Under the pieces are notes generated by a model. That model saw nothing but the letters and a program-made list of their open reading frames with translations, was not told the DNA's origin and ran no database searches. A stretch of DNA of 64,000 bases from Actinernus sp. WN-2022 (taxonomy: Eukaryota; Cnidaria; Anthozoa; Actiniaria; Actinernidae), in assembly GCA_030867875.1 (NCBI GenBank), contig JAOWCC010001590.1, forward strand, positions 62,001 through 126,000, given 5' to 3'. Positions 58,301 through 63,092 of this stretch are shown piece by piece (within the stretch, counting starts at the first letter, position 1; every line of letters begins with the position of its first letter). Made by a program: the position numbers and the translations under genes.

Positions 58301-61300
58301 TATTCCAGAAGGACGAGGTCGAGGTCCAGGAGCTTTGGTAAAGTATTAAACACAAGCAGTAATTAGTAGGAAGTCAATTACCTGTGGCATTCATTATAAG
58401 CAGGAGCCCTTCACCTCTCAAAACCTTGCATTTTATTGGATCCCATTTGGACTGCACTGACAAAGAATGCCATTGTTTTAGGGTTAGGGTTTGTATTGTT
58501 TCAGGGTTAGGCATTGTTTGGATAGCCAATACTATTCCAGGTACCGAGGAGGTGAAGGCCGCCCCATTATAAGACGAATGTTACTATTCGAGTTAAAAGA
58601 TTTGCTTGAAGATAAACACCCTCCTTATTTTAGGAAGTTTGAACGGCAAAAGCTAAGACTGCATATATATATTTTTTAAACAGTTATGGACTTCTATTGC
58701 TAGCTTGTTGCTCGTTAATTGACTGGCTATTCGCAGCCATTTGCATTATGTTTGTATAACTGTTTTGTTTTCTATTTGTCAATTTTCTTGGAAGTGTTTC
58801 GCCTCTCCTCCCATTGTAAGAGATATGAAAGTTTATTTAAAATATTAAACAACAAGAAACATGACTTAAAGTGCCCTGACAAAGAATTCGAAAAAATAAA
58901 AGTGAAAAAAATAAACTTCGCCGATTTTACTGGCGTCAAAGTTAGCGAAAACATCCGTTTTGGGCTTCCTGTTTCCAGTTGGAAGTCAGCGCGAGTCTTG
59001 GTGAGGGCCTGGAATTATGACGTCAATCGGGCGCATTTTACTACAACTACCAGAATCCTTTGCACGGTTTCTTTTGTTCCTTTAATTTAGACTATTGTCT
59101 TGGTATTCTCAAAGGAGTTGGAAAATCTGAATAAGAAAAAGAATTCAAAAAGGAAAAACGTCCTATTATAGTCTAATCAATAGGAAATAAACTCCATCAC
59201 AAGAAAGAGCACAACGAAATTAGTAAATTTACCAAGTTTGGTGATATTTCATTGGATATTTATCATGTGGTGAGCTTGCAAGAGTCGCAGAAATAAGAGA
59301 CGTTTGTATGGGATTGAACGAACGCCTGACTACATACACGTCACAGGCCACTGGTCTCCAGGCTCCCAAAGGGAATTGAAAACTGACGGCCACATGTTCT
59401 GGTTCTCAACTTTGAAACGCCGTAAAAAAAATACTGTTGAGTTTTAGCCTCCTATTTTTGCCTTAAGTTCTAAATAATGGTTTAAAGTTTCAATTCAAAA
59501 AAAATAATTTTTGGGGTTATAGGCACTTTAAGGTCTCGATAAAGGTTCGATGTGTCATTTCGGAAAAATGCTCTTGCAGCGTCCCAATTAAAGCCACATA
59601 GACGTACTACATACGATTTTAAAGGTCTTGAATTGAAGAAAGTAGATATTTAATCCGTTTTGAACAAAAGTTAAAAGCGGAGATGTTGTATATTTTTGAA
59701 CGCGAAATGACTCCGTCCGCCAGTAGGAGTTCAGCCCTTCAGGCTTTGAAACAATGTTTTTCTTAATTATCTATTTAGAATCCAAACTAAATTGTCTCAA
59801 ATACTGTGTCGGGCTATTTTGATATGTTCAGCAGGTCTTCACCTCTCAAAACCTTGCATTTTATTGGACCCCATTTGGACTGCACTGACAAAGAATTCCA
59901 TTGTTTTAGGGTTTGTATTATTTCAGGGTTAGGCATTGTTTTGGATAGCCAGTACTATCCCGAGGAGGTGAAGGCCGCCCCGATATTTTGCGTGTTACAG
60001 ATTTTATCCTATTTCAAAGTCGAAAAAGTAGTTTTTCATCTCATTTTGATACAAACCAGGTCATAAAACCTGAACGAAAAAGAATTTCAAAATTTTCCGA
60101 CACAGTATTTGAGAAACGGCTGTGTTCTTAAACTCGTAAACAATTTAGAAAAATTGAACAAAACGCGATAAGGCTGGACTTCAACATAAAGGTTTTCGAT
60201 TCATTTCACGGTTGACTAGGAAGTCCCGCCTCCAAGGGTAATCTCATTAACATTAGCCAATCAGAGCGATTTATGTTGTGTTCAGTCTCGGCCGATTACA
60301 AAGTTCAGACAGAGAAAGCTATACAGTTTACCGATGCCGGATACTCTTCTACAGAAACTAGTGTCGATTCCACGGCAGTTTAATTTCAAGAAGAAACACT
60401 ATTTTAGGAGTACAGAAAAATGGCACCACAGTAAGCAAACAATTAATATCAGGCAGGGAAAACCACTGAAGCGCTTCTCGACCACACCATGTACACGGTA
60501 GACTGTTTGTTATTCTAATTTCATCGCGCTGAAACAAAACTGATATATTTAAAATAAACCTTAGTTTCCTGCATTGAATTGTCTTTAAATTTTTGGTGTA
60601 TTGAAGATAACAAAGCTTTTTTGCTTGATTCTTTGTGGACTTTCGGTCTTCGATGATTCTAACTTCTTGGAACTTGAGTATAAACATATAAATCCCTCCA
60701 GTCATCGTTGGCCTAAAAATCGAACGAAAAGTGGCGCAGAAAATCACAAGATAGCGAGAATGAAAGCATCTGTCAATCATTTTTCGCGCTTTTTTTTTAG
60801 AGGGAAATCAGAAAGTTGCATTTTCAAGGCTTTAAAAAATATATTTGAGTTTGAGTTTTTTTGTGATGCATGATTAGGGCTTTTAGATTTAGAATTTGAG
60901 GAAAAAAAACGTATTTTCCAAACCTTTCCATTTTGAACCTTTATCGACACCTTAAACGTTTATTTCGGAGTGTGGATATTTATGGTTTGGAACATCAGCA
61001 ATCTATTTGTTCTCAAGAACATTCATTTATCTATTATTGTTTTAGTATAATTTCACAGAGATTCTAGCGTTCTGATTGGTCGAGAGGTTCTAACTATGTC
61101 GCCATCTAGTCACCGCGTAGCAGGGTAGGCTGGTTTCGTTTGATGTTTCTTTGATATTCAACTCTGTAATTATTATAAAACAATTATCCGCTTCAGTTTC
61201 TCGGTAAACATTCACCGAATAATTATTAAGTATAACCATACATAAGTCTATGGAAACTATCTCTACTGATTCTTACGAATTATATATTTAATATCTCCAC

Positions 61301-62885
61301 AATCCAGATTCTTACCACCATATCGTCGACCGTACAGCTCAAGCCTCATGGACATATGTTTATACCAGGCTGTTGGATAAACGCGGATGAAACGAGCAGC
61401 GATTGGTCTTATGAATCGACGGTAGACTATTGTGTTCCTGTTCCTGTTACCACGGAAAACCTTGAAAAGGAAACAGATTATTAATTGATCATAGATAAAA
61501 ATAAGTTGATATATTGTCAAAGAAATTGTCATTTCGAACTTGGATCCTGCTAGCTGATATACTTACCACTGTTCTTCTACGGATTGTGTAGGTCCTCCAA
61601 CGTCCTCCTCCCCTGCTGTACTTGATGATATACCTCGTTACCCATTGGCTGTAATCTGTTCTACCTCGAGTAGCGATTCCAGTAACACGTGCAAGACGTC
61701 CGATATCAACTTGTAGCCATTCGCCACGTTTGTTGTGTTTTGAAGACCATGCTCCTGTTCTACGTCCTCTACGGACCCAGTTGAGTCTTGCGTTGGGTGC
61801 ACGATGGTTGATGTTCCAGTGTGATGAAGCGGTGATTGCTCTATCAGGGATACGGCCGTCAGCCATACCAAGAGGAATTCGTCTTGCAACTTATAATGAA
61901 AAATAATAATAAGAAAAAAAACACGTTTTGCTGGTCCTTCAGTTATTAGGCTACATGTATATAAAATTAGTGCATGCTTTATTATATACTTAACAAATCG
62001 CGTGCATTTTCTATTGTCTACACTCTTATTAATTATAGAAAGACGTCATATAATGTTCAAAACTCAAGTGGAACAACGAGCGCAGCGTAACGAAAGCGAA
62101 ATATATGGGTTCTTGTACGTTATTCAACCATTCAGAAAACGTTAACAAACAAGATTACGCAGGTTCTTAAGAATTCGCCACCAACCAAAATCCCCAATAA
62201 TCCACATGATATCATAGAACTCTTTCAGTTTCATCCAGGCAGTTCACGATTATACTTTGTTTCCATTTTTATGAAATATATAGTAAAATTGGTGTAATGA
62301 AAATATTTCATGCGTATGTAATACGGGAAAGTTATTTAATGTTATTTAATGTTATTCTCTGCACTGGCATTTTTAACTGATTGAATTTTAATTGTCCAGT
62401 TTTACCATTTTTACCATTTCCATTTTTTAATGATAGCAATTTAATATATATAATTCGAAGTGGACGTGCAAATCCGCATTACTTAAATAGACTAATATTA
62501 GATAGATTAAATTAGATTAGGTTATTAGATTGAATATATTAACCAGGTTTTAAGTGTGCCAACATCACTGTAAAAAGCATTGAGACTTCGGTTTTATGCG
62601 TTCTCAAGAACTTATTATTATTATTATTATTATGCATAATCCTTTTGGTGCCTGGAGGTTGCCTTTTCAGAAATCCTTTATTTGACAATAGCCATTTTCA
62701 TCTTATTTTAGACATGTTATCTTAGAAGTCTTAAACATCATACCTGCTGTTCGACCATAGAACTCAATTCTCATAGAGATGTGTCCAAACCATCTCACTG
62801 GATGAATACGAATACTGCGGGCTATGATTATTGGACGAAGTCGGTTTTTAACTACGGTGTTCTGGTCTCTATTAGCAGAGAAAAT
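25193..62885 (-). CDS. large secreted multi-discoidin/Kunitz/FN2/VWA protein (3' 25 exons)
   Basis: Twenty-five exons join in phase into 1,617 residues plus a stop; the 5' end is off the right edge. Domain order: half discoidin D0, discoidins D1-D7, Kunitz, linker, GCY-GWCA four-Cys domain, fibronectin II, Pro/Arg linker, VWA, tail. Every discoidin is coded by an N exon of 323 or 329 bases (phase 1 to 0) and a C exon of about 142 bases (phase 0 to 1), except D4, whose N half is split in two. No membrane segment is seen, so an extracellular matrix or adhesion role is inferred, with discoidins binding carbohydrate, lipid or collagen-type ligands. The protein is strikingly Arg-rich. I do not recognise a named orthologue. 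Introns are packed with transposons and minisatellites. Confidence 0.85.
25545..26460. repeat. 81-bp intronic minisatellite, about 11 copies
   Basis: Units share CCACAACTGATCCC, CCCTGTATTACATATAACGT and CCATCTCC.GATGTTGCC with a period of 81 bases (for example CCATCATAAA at 25,577, 25,658 and 25,739). The right end is diverged. As 81 is a multiple of three, frames of 27-residue repeats ([20 protein letters not shown]) stay open on the minus strand, but they lie in the intron between the VWA end and the tail exon. Confidence 0.92.
26477..26585 (-). CDS. exon: VWA domain, last helix
   Basis: The 109-base exon lies between ACGTCCTAG and GAAATG|GTAAGGAACC. Joined in phase, GVDQR continues as [20 protein letters not shown] followed by [16 protein letters not shown], the closing strand and helix of a VWA domain. 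Confidence 0.85.
26762..27042. mobile_element. MITE with AAAGTGCCTATGAAGTG ends
   Basis: TTAAAGTGCCTATGAAGTG at about 26,762 and CACTTCATAGGCACTTTAA at about 27,024 are inverted ends, with TTAA-like borders. Similar ends occur at 7,701/8,473, 39,843, 58,870 and 59,518, so this is a dispersed family. The element lies in the intron inside the VWA domain. Confidence 0.65.
27219..27699 (-). CDS. exon: von Willebrand factor A domain, main part
   Basis: The 481-base exon runs from acceptor TTTTGTTTGACAG to donor CAGAG|GTAAGTGT. After a Pro linker (VKPKPGPST) the fold begins [17 protein letters not shown], continues [47 protein letters not shown] and [16 protein letters not shown]. This is the VWA strand-helix order. 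The metal site (MIDAS, DxSxS...T...D) is incomplete: DSSAQ lacks the last Ser, and the usual Asp after VVVV is Gly. Binding may thus be metal-independent. Confidence 0.88.
27800..27990. repeat. decayed copy of the GAGCGGTTTT...GTGTCG MITE family
   Basis: GTTTACTTTGCTTCGTGATTG and AATTACTTCAGTTCGTGATT recur in the better copies at 33,130-33,210 and 34,795-34,860, followed here by AAAACCGCTATTG. Confidence 0.45.
28451..28477 (-). CDS. 27-base Pro/Arg micro-exon (copy 2)
   Basis: Acceptor CATTTTTCAG and donor AGTG|GTAAGTCT enclose a 27-base exon coding TRPPRPVPS, which leads in phase into VKPKPGPST of the VWA exon. The sequence on both sides (AAAGAACAATTTGAT.TTATAAACA) matches that around 28,816, so a segment of about 360 bases was duplicated. 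Confidence 0.72.
28816..28839 (-). CDS. 24-base Pro/Arg micro-exon (copy 1)
   Basis: CGCGACCTCCTAGACCCAAA... is flanked by acceptor CCTTTTCAG and donor ACAA|GTAAGTCAAT. After the FN2 exon it adds ARPPRPKT. Phase 1-1. Exon and flanks are duplicated at 28,451-28,477. Confidence 0.7.
29254..29970. repeat. three 240-bp tandem units of AT-rich low complexity
   Basis: Units start with (A)ACGAGCAGAGGAAAAGGG near 29,254, 29,494 and 29,734. Each holds a run of TAATACTAATTCTAATACTA-type steps. The first two units give identical chance frames on the minus strand. The third is diverged at its right end. It lies in the intron between the FN2 exon and the first Pro/Arg micro-exon. Confidence 0.8.
30040..30180 (-). 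pseudogene. LINE C-terminal fragment in intron
   Basis: On the minus strand [19 protein letters not shown] followed by [13 protein letters not shown] resembles the post-RT tail of CR1/L2-type LINEs (YG...R...PRIW...P..IK....FKK). It is short and partly frame-shifted. Confidence 0.4.
30571..30690. mobile_element. small MITE, AAGCACGGTTTCCAT ends
   Basis: AAAGCACGGTTTCCAT at the left and ATGGAAACCGGGCTTT at the right are inverted ends around about 90 bases containing GCGATCGCTGCGATCGTTGC. A short degenerate array (ACCGATGTTGAACCGAAG) precedes it at 30,493-30,545. Confidence 0.55.
30854..31012 (-). CDS. exon: fibronectin type II domain
   Basis: The 159-base, phase 1-1 exon runs from acceptor TTTTTAAAACAG to donor [48 protein letters not shown] match the FN2 consensus (C.FPF.Y.G..Y..CT, WCATT.NYD.D.K.GYC) with four cysteines in order. 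FN2 modules bind collagen or gelatin in known proteins, which fits a matrix role. Confidence 0.88.
31213..31494 (-). CDS. exon: four-cysteine GCY...KC...GWCA...WANxVY domain
   Basis: The 282-base, phase 1-1 exon runs from acceptor TTTTAATTCCAG to donor CAAG|GTAAGCTG. The peptide includes [61 protein letters not shown] and [12 protein letters not shown]. To my knowledge this module recurs in secreted cnidarian and other marine invertebrate proteins next to discoidin or fibronectin II domains; it lacks a name I can give with confidence. It is related in outline to lectin-like WSC or PAN modules, but the cysteine pattern differs. Confidence 0.75.
31853..32014. mobile_element. MITE of the TTGCTGG...CACGTGACGTCAT family
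   Basis: It shares AACAATTGCTGG, GACGTCAT.GCCGC and CAACATGGCCGCCA...TCTCTGGGGATTGA with 42,898-43,050. The ends TTGCTGGGTTGCA and TGCAACCCGAGAA are imperfect inverted repeats. Confidence 0.6.
32152..33450. mobile_element. MITE enlarged by an internal 116-bp tandem array
   Basis: The left end GCGGTTTTCGATTGAGTGTCG and right end GGTTTTGGTTTTACG...CGAAAACCGTTCT match the compact relative at 34,618-34,945. Between them, 116-117-bp units recur with AGAGCGGTTATTAATTGAGTG at about 32,278, 32,394, 32,511, 32,627, 32,743, 32,859 and 32,975. Each unit includes a copy of the terminal motif GAGTGTCGG. A segment at 33,215-33,370 with a palindromic GTACGGCATGCCGT core seems inserted. The element lies in an intron of the large gene. 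Confidence 0.75.
33484..33516 (-). CDS. 33-base linker micro-exon
   Basis: CACCAAGAATCCGTATCACT... lies between acceptor GCTTTTAG and donor AAAG|GTGAGAG. In phase with its neighbours it adds [11 protein letters not shown] between the Kunitz domain and the GCY domain. Phase 1-1, so it could be skipped without breaking the frame. Confidence 0.65.
33960..34139 (-). CDS. exon: Kunitz (BPTI-type) domain
   Basis: The 180-base, phase 1-1 exon lies between acceptor GGATTTTTTAG and donor ATGC|GTAAGTTT. All six cysteines are in Kunitz spacing: [15 protein letters not shown], then [20 protein letters not shown], then RQCERRC. The residue after the second cysteine (P1) is arginine, as in inhibitors of trypsin-like proteases. 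In a secreted matrix protein this may protect against proteolysis or serve as a binding module; inhibition is not shown. A venom role is not implied by the context. Confidence 0.9.
34385..34550. mobile_element. MITE with TGACGTCA ends and TACTACAAC arms
   Basis: GATGACGTCACATACTACAAC at the left and GTTGTAGTAAAATGACGTCA at the right are inverted. The interior AGGCTATTGTGTTGGTATTC recurs at 59,090-59,115. Confidence 0.6.
34618..34945. mobile_element. compact MITE of the GATTGAGTGTCG family
   Basis: GAGCGATTTTCGATTGAGTG opens and CACTCAATCAAAAACCGTTCT closes the element. It contains TATTGGCTGTGAAACATG and ACTTCAGTTCGTGATTGGCT, as do the related copies. It serves as the unexpanded comparison for 32,152-33,450. 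Confidence 0.7.
35185..35326 (-). CDS. exon: discoidin D7, C-terminal half
   Basis: The 142-base exon begins [20 protein letters not shown] after TTCTATCAG and ends [24 protein letters not shown] at CGAA|GTAAGTACC. No long open frame with an ATG marks it, so it is easily missed by start-to-stop scanning; splice sites and phase with both neighbours support it. Confidence 0.85.
35455..35610. repeat. homopurine/homopyrimidine stretch
   Basis: About 60 bases of almost pure purine (GGGAGGGGAGAAGGAAAAGG...) are followed, past a GAGCTCC hairpin, by an almost pure pyrimidine run (TTTTTCTTTTCCTTCCTCCC). The two halves can pair as a hairpin or form H-DNA. It is intronic. Confidence 0.6.
35611..37219. 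other. intron of the large gene, otherwise unassigned
   Basis: Short repeats of GTGTAACGTCCGTGA.AA occur at about 36,300 and 36,500. No exon is expected, because the D7 halves join in phase across this intron. Confidence 0.4.
37220..37542 (-). CDS. exon: discoidin D7, N-terminal half
   Basis: The 323-base exon starts after GTATTTTTAG with [20 protein letters not shown] and includes [58 protein letters not shown] and PYTYRRRVV, ending GTCGTG|GTAAGGAAT. It is the last discoidin, joined to the C exon at 35,185-35,326 across 1.9 kb. Confidence 0.9.
37827..37968 (-). CDS. exon: discoidin D6, C-terminal half
   Basis: The 142-base exon codes [40 protein letters not shown] and FYVIRI, with donor ATAT|GTACGTTA, the same donor type as D2. 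Confidence 0.88.
38060..38424 (-). pseudogene. LINE 3' end (post-RT tail and 3' UTR)
   Basis: The minus strand codes [19 protein letters not shown], then [17 protein letters not shown] and [10 protein letters not shown], ending in TGA at 38,204-38,206. This is the C-terminal tail of CR1/L2-type LINEs. The rest is truncated, as usual for target-primed insertion. Confidence 0.65.
38434..38623. mobile_element. hairpin repeat GTGTTTCTATAGAGTTATGG
   Basis: GTGTTTCTATAGAGTTATGG at about 38,457 pairs with AGTGTTTCTATAACTCTATAG at about 38,577; the arms extend to GAAATAGAAAA / TTTTCTATTTC. A partial relative at 40,395-40,478 (GTTTCTATAGAGTTATAGAAAC, TTTTCTGTGGGTTATTTTAT) is inverted relative to 38,624-38,650, so the two may be ends of one 2-kb element. 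Confidence 0.55.
39495..39765. repeat. truncated GGGTCAGGG element followed by GATTAAGCGCCCCCC repeats
   Basis: A G-run then CTCCTGTTTGTGACGTATTA and TAGGGTCAGGGTTTTGACCT match 20,630-20,800. From 39,680, (TCGATTAAGCGCCCCCC) repeats two to three times with C-runs. Confidence 0.6.
41106..41259. mobile_element. hairpin element with five 13-bp GC-rich repeats
   Basis: The ends AGATAAAATAT...GATCTGTATGG and CCATACAGATC...ATATTTTATCT are inverted. The core has GGCACGCCGAAGC repeated in tandem and bounded by ACAATGGCTCGCC / GGCTCGCCATTGT. It abuts the decayed LINE that begins at about 41,262. Confidence 0.65.
41739..42623. mobile_element. Mutator-like non-autonomous element, 10-bp target duplication
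   Basis: The ends are TAGTCTGCGAAACAGGC and GCCTGTTCTGCAGGCTA, inverted with few mismatches. TGGCAACATT flanks both sides (41,729-41,738 and 42,624-42,633), and removing the element restores the LINE reading around LNVAKTE. Hence the insertion is directly demonstrated. The 885-bp interior has no transposase. The ends match the 183-bp element at 63,093-63,275. Confidence 0.8.
42898..43050. mobile_element. MITE, TTGCTGGTTT ends, inside the LINE
   Basis: ATTGCTGGTTTGCATGTGAC opens and GTGAAAACCAGCAAT closes the element; the arms carry GCCGCCATGTTGGTGCC and GGCACCAACATGGCCGCC. It is related to 31,853-32,014 and more distantly to 10,929-11,086. Confidence 0.65.
43047..43339. mobile_element. TA-flanked MITE, GGCCCTTTGCAGCTAAC ends
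   Basis: TAGGCCCTTTGCAGCTAAC and its inverse GTTAGCTGCAAAGGGCCTA bound about 290 bases, with TA at both borders, as in Tc1/mariner-type insertions. It sits at the end of the previous MITE, so it inserted into or beside it. TTGCTCTCCAG / CTGGAGAGCAA is a second, inner inverted pair. Confidence 0.7.
45149..45477 (-). CDS. exon: discoidin D6, N-terminal half
   Basis: The 329-base exon begins after TTTTTCTTAG with [18 protein letters not shown] and includes [56 protein letters not shown] and YRRNSRVV, donor TTGTG|GTAAGTAATT. It is the sister of D2. The following intron is 7.2 kb and full of transposons. Confidence 0.9.
45897..46120. mobile_element. MITE with about 80-bp arms
   Basis: CTACGTCAAATATATAGAGT, GTCAATATTTC.ACTAGAAAA and AAACTGCAGGG at the left recur inverted at the right, where a (TA)n run lengthens one arm. 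It lies in the intron between D6 and D5. Confidence 0.6.
46722..46863 (-). CDS. exon: discoidin D5, C-terminal half
   Basis: The 142-base exon codes [40 protein letters not shown] and YGHRY before donor TACA|GTAAGTGG. Only 82 bases of intron separate it from the D5 N exon; this intron keeps AACAGATTATTAATTGATCA in common with the D1 intron. Confidence 0.9.
46946..47268 (-). CDS. exon: discoidin D5, N-terminal half
   Basis: The 323-base exon starts after TTTCTTCTTAG with [16 protein letters not shown] and continues [56 protein letters not shown] and YTIRRRAV to GCAGTG|GTAAGTACG. It is the partner of D1 and again lacks cysteine. Confidence 0.9.
47739..47880 (-). CDS. exon: discoidin D4, C-terminal half
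   Basis: The 142-base exon codes [40 protein letters not shown] and YGRTA, with donor GCAG|GTATGACG. Length, start and end match the D0 C exon at 62,744-62,885. Confidence 0.88.
47995..48120 (-). repeat. fourth, degenerate copy of the 11.6-12.46 kb exon-like unit
   Basis: CATTGTCATTAATGTGCCAA, CCATTGGTACCTGACACAAA and GAAATCATGGTTGCACATTA match the units near 12 kb in the same orientation. One-base losses break its frame, and it lies in an intron of the large gene. Confidence 0.65.
48500..48643 (-). CDS. exon: discoidin D4, second part of N-terminal half
   Basis: The 144-base, phase-0 exon begins after TTTGACTTCAG with [20 protein letters not shown] and runs through [28 protein letters not shown] to donor AAG|GTAATTTCC. 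Joined to 50,782-50,975 it rebuilds a discoidin N half of 338 bases, close to the usual 323-329. Confidence 0.85.
48700..49000 (-). pseudogene. LINE 3' end with post-RT tail
   Basis: On the minus strand [20 protein letters not shown], then [13 protein letters not shown], ends at a TAG at 48,854-48,856, followed by an AT-rich 3' tail. The pattern R.W..LP..IR....F....K is the C-terminus of CR1/L2-type LINEs. Confidence 0.65.
49133..50551. repeat. 75-bp minisatellite, 19 copies, in the D4 intron
   Basis: Units start AACAAGCCAGTACAAGTGCT every 75 bases from 49,133 to 50,483; the last one decays. Units 1-9 carry GCCAATGCACTG (type A). From unit 10 on, type B (GCCAGTGTTCTG plus GGATATC) alternates with type A, a two-unit higher-order pattern of 150 bases. 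Because 75 is a multiple of three and stops are absent, frames of more than 450 codons stay open on both strands; I consider neither a gene. Confidence 0.95.
50612..50732. repeat. perfect long hairpin, about 46-bp arms
   Basis: GTATATACTTCATGGTAGTG... at 50,612 pairs with ...CACTACCATGAAGTATATAC ending at 50,732; the arms run through TTTCGTTCCATATAGTCTCC and the loop has about 27 bases. It lies 50 bases from the donor of the first D4 exon. Confidence 0.85.
50782..50975 (-). CDS. exon: discoidin D4, first part of N-terminal half
   Basis: The 194-base exon starts after ATATAATTAG with [19 protein letters not shown] and includes [20 protein letters not shown] and [15 protein letters not shown], then stops at CTACAG|GTAAACATAC. 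All other visible discoidin N halves are one exon; here an intron follows the WLQ position. The 2.1-kb intron contains a 75-bp minisatellite and a LINE tail. A long hairpin lies just downstream (50,612-50,732). Confidence 0.85.
51508..51649 (-). CDS. exon: discoidin D3, C-terminal half
   Basis: The 142-base exon begins [20 protein letters not shown] after TTGTACAG and ends FELLGLRK at AAAA|GTAAGATC. It pairs with the D7 C exon (35,185-35,326), which starts [16 protein letters not shown]. Confidence 0.87.
52627..52949 (-). CDS. exon: discoidin D3, N-terminal half
   Basis: The 323-base exon starts after ATGTTTTAG with [19 protein letters not shown] and includes [52 protein letters not shown] and YRVRRRIR, ending at a GTAGGG donor (weaker than the others). 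It is paralogous to D7 (37,220-37,542). Confidence 0.87.
53000..53342. mobile_element. MITE with AAAGGGGCACTGTC ends
   Basis: AAAGGGGCACTGTCAACA at the left and GACAGTGCCCCTTT at the right are inverted. An inner pair GAGGATGGCAAAG...TTTGCCATCCTC gives further folding. It lies in the intron between D2 and D3. Confidence 0.65.
53419..53560 (-). CDS. exon: discoidin D2, C-terminal half
   Basis: The 142-base exon codes [20 protein letters not shown], then [20 protein letters not shown] and FYVIRT, ending at the donor ACAT|GTACGTTG. The D6 counterpart at 37,827-37,968 differs at a few residues only. Confidence 0.88.
54760..55480 (+). pseudogene. DIRS reverse transcriptase remnant
   Basis: Reading through frame breaks: [100 protein letters not shown] and [24 protein letters not shown] and FGLSS.PYIFT are characteristic of DIRS/Ngaro RT; the catalytic YLDD has become YLDAD. 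Confidence 0.72.
55740..56190 (+). pseudogene. DIRS RNase H remnant
   Basis: [36 protein letters not shown] and [12 protein letters not shown] show the RNase HI acidic residues (D in SDAS, E in YREL, D in YTDN). A stop at 56,036 precedes a further stretch ([18 protein letters not shown]) in a shifted frame. Confidence 0.72.
56338..56555 (+). repeat. 56-bp tandem repeat, four copies, inside the DIRS element
   Basis: GGCTATAGGGCTCACGGAGA, GCAAGCCGACGTGTGTACGT and AGCGTGATTAGTA recur with a 56-base period (GGCT at 56,350, 56,406, 56,462 and 56,518). It lies between the RNase H and recombinase remnants. Confidence 0.88.
56600..57640 (+). pseudogene. DIRS tyrosine recombinase remnant
   Basis: A core-binding region ([31 protein letters not shown]) is followed by [34 protein letters not shown] and the strand with [17 protein letters not shown], then [27 protein letters not shown] is the typical DIRS recombinase box with the catalytic arginine. 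Frame breaks are frequent. Confidence 0.68.
58004..58332 (-). CDS. exon: discoidin D2, N-terminal half
   Basis: The 329-base exon begins after acceptor TTTACCAAAG with [18 protein letters not shown] and continues [47 protein letters not shown] and [11 protein letters not shown] up to donor GTTGTG|GTATGTATT. It is the partner of D6 (45,149-45,477), with the same extra two codons and Pro/Arg lead. No cysteine. Its C half lies 4.4 kb downstream, beyond a DIRS element in the intron. Confidence 0.88.
58408..58566. mobile_element. MITE copy, CTTCACCTC ends
   Basis: CTTCACCTCTCAAAACCTTG to GAGGAGGTGAAGGCCGCCCC spans about 160 bases and recurs at 59,828-59,990 with few changes. The ends are short inverted repeats (CTTCACCTC / GAGGTGAAG). 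Confidence 0.7.
58868..59530. mobile_element. likely element with CTTAAAGTGCC ends
   Basis: ACTTAAAGTGCC at 58,864 and GGCACTTTAAGG at 59,521 are inverted. The interior contains a TATGACGTCAATCGGG...ACTACAACTACCAGAATCC segment related to 34,388-34,545. Confidence 0.45.
59828..59990. mobile_element. MITE copy, CTTCACCTC ends
   Basis: This is the second copy of 58,408-58,566, sharing TTATTGGACCCCATTTGGAC and GGGTTAGGCATTGTTT and the same ends. Confidence 0.7.
59991..61315. other. intron of the large gene, mostly unassigned
   Basis: AT-rich with no exon. The hairpin-type repeat at 61,180-61,228 (ACAATTATCCGCTTCAG...CCGAATAATTATT) is the only recognised item. Confidence 0.4.
61316..61460 (-). 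CDS. exon: discoidin D1, C-terminal half
   Basis: The exon begins [16 protein letters not shown] after acceptor CCTTTTCAAG and ends LELYGRRYG at GGTG|GTAAGAATC (145 bases; a 142-base end at 61,319 is the alternative with a weaker donor; both keep phase). The intron to the D1 N exon is only about 106 bases and closely resembles the D5 intron. Confidence 0.85.
61567..61889 (-). CDS. exon: discoidin D1, N-terminal half
   Basis: The 323-base exon runs between acceptor TTCATTATAAG and donor ACAGTG|GTAAGTATA. The peptide begins [16 protein letters not shown] and includes [43 protein letters not shown] and [10 protein letters not shown], the classic discoidin N-terminal pattern. The usual first cysteine is absent. 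About one residue in five is arginine. The D5 exon (46,946-47,268) is nearly identical. Confidence 0.9.
61890..62743. other. intron between D0 and D1
   Basis: No exon or clear transposon seen. A short (ATT)n microsatellite lies at 62,616-62,632. Confidence 0.4.
62744..62885 (-). CDS. exon: discoidin D0, C-terminal half
   Basis: The 142-base exon lies between acceptor CTTCAACAG and donor GCAG|GTATGATG. It codes [20 protein letters not shown], then [20 protein letters not shown] and YGRTA, the strands that close an F5/8C barrel. The matching N half must be right of the window. Its closest relative here is the D4 C exon at 47,739-47,880 (same length, [13 protein letters not shown] start, same YGRTAG end). 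Confidence 0.85.
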
Positions 62886-63092
62886 CTGTTGAAGAACAAA
62901 TATTAGATTTTTCGTTACTTTGTATAAAATCGAATGCTCATGATCTACATTAAACTAATCATTAAAATATATTACTTTATAAAATCGAATACTGCCCCAA
63001 AATGTTCCTTCTATGACTTCAAAACGAAATTCGAGAAAACGAGAACAACGAGACGGTTGCTATTTGGAAAGTACGTAAAACATGATGACGTC

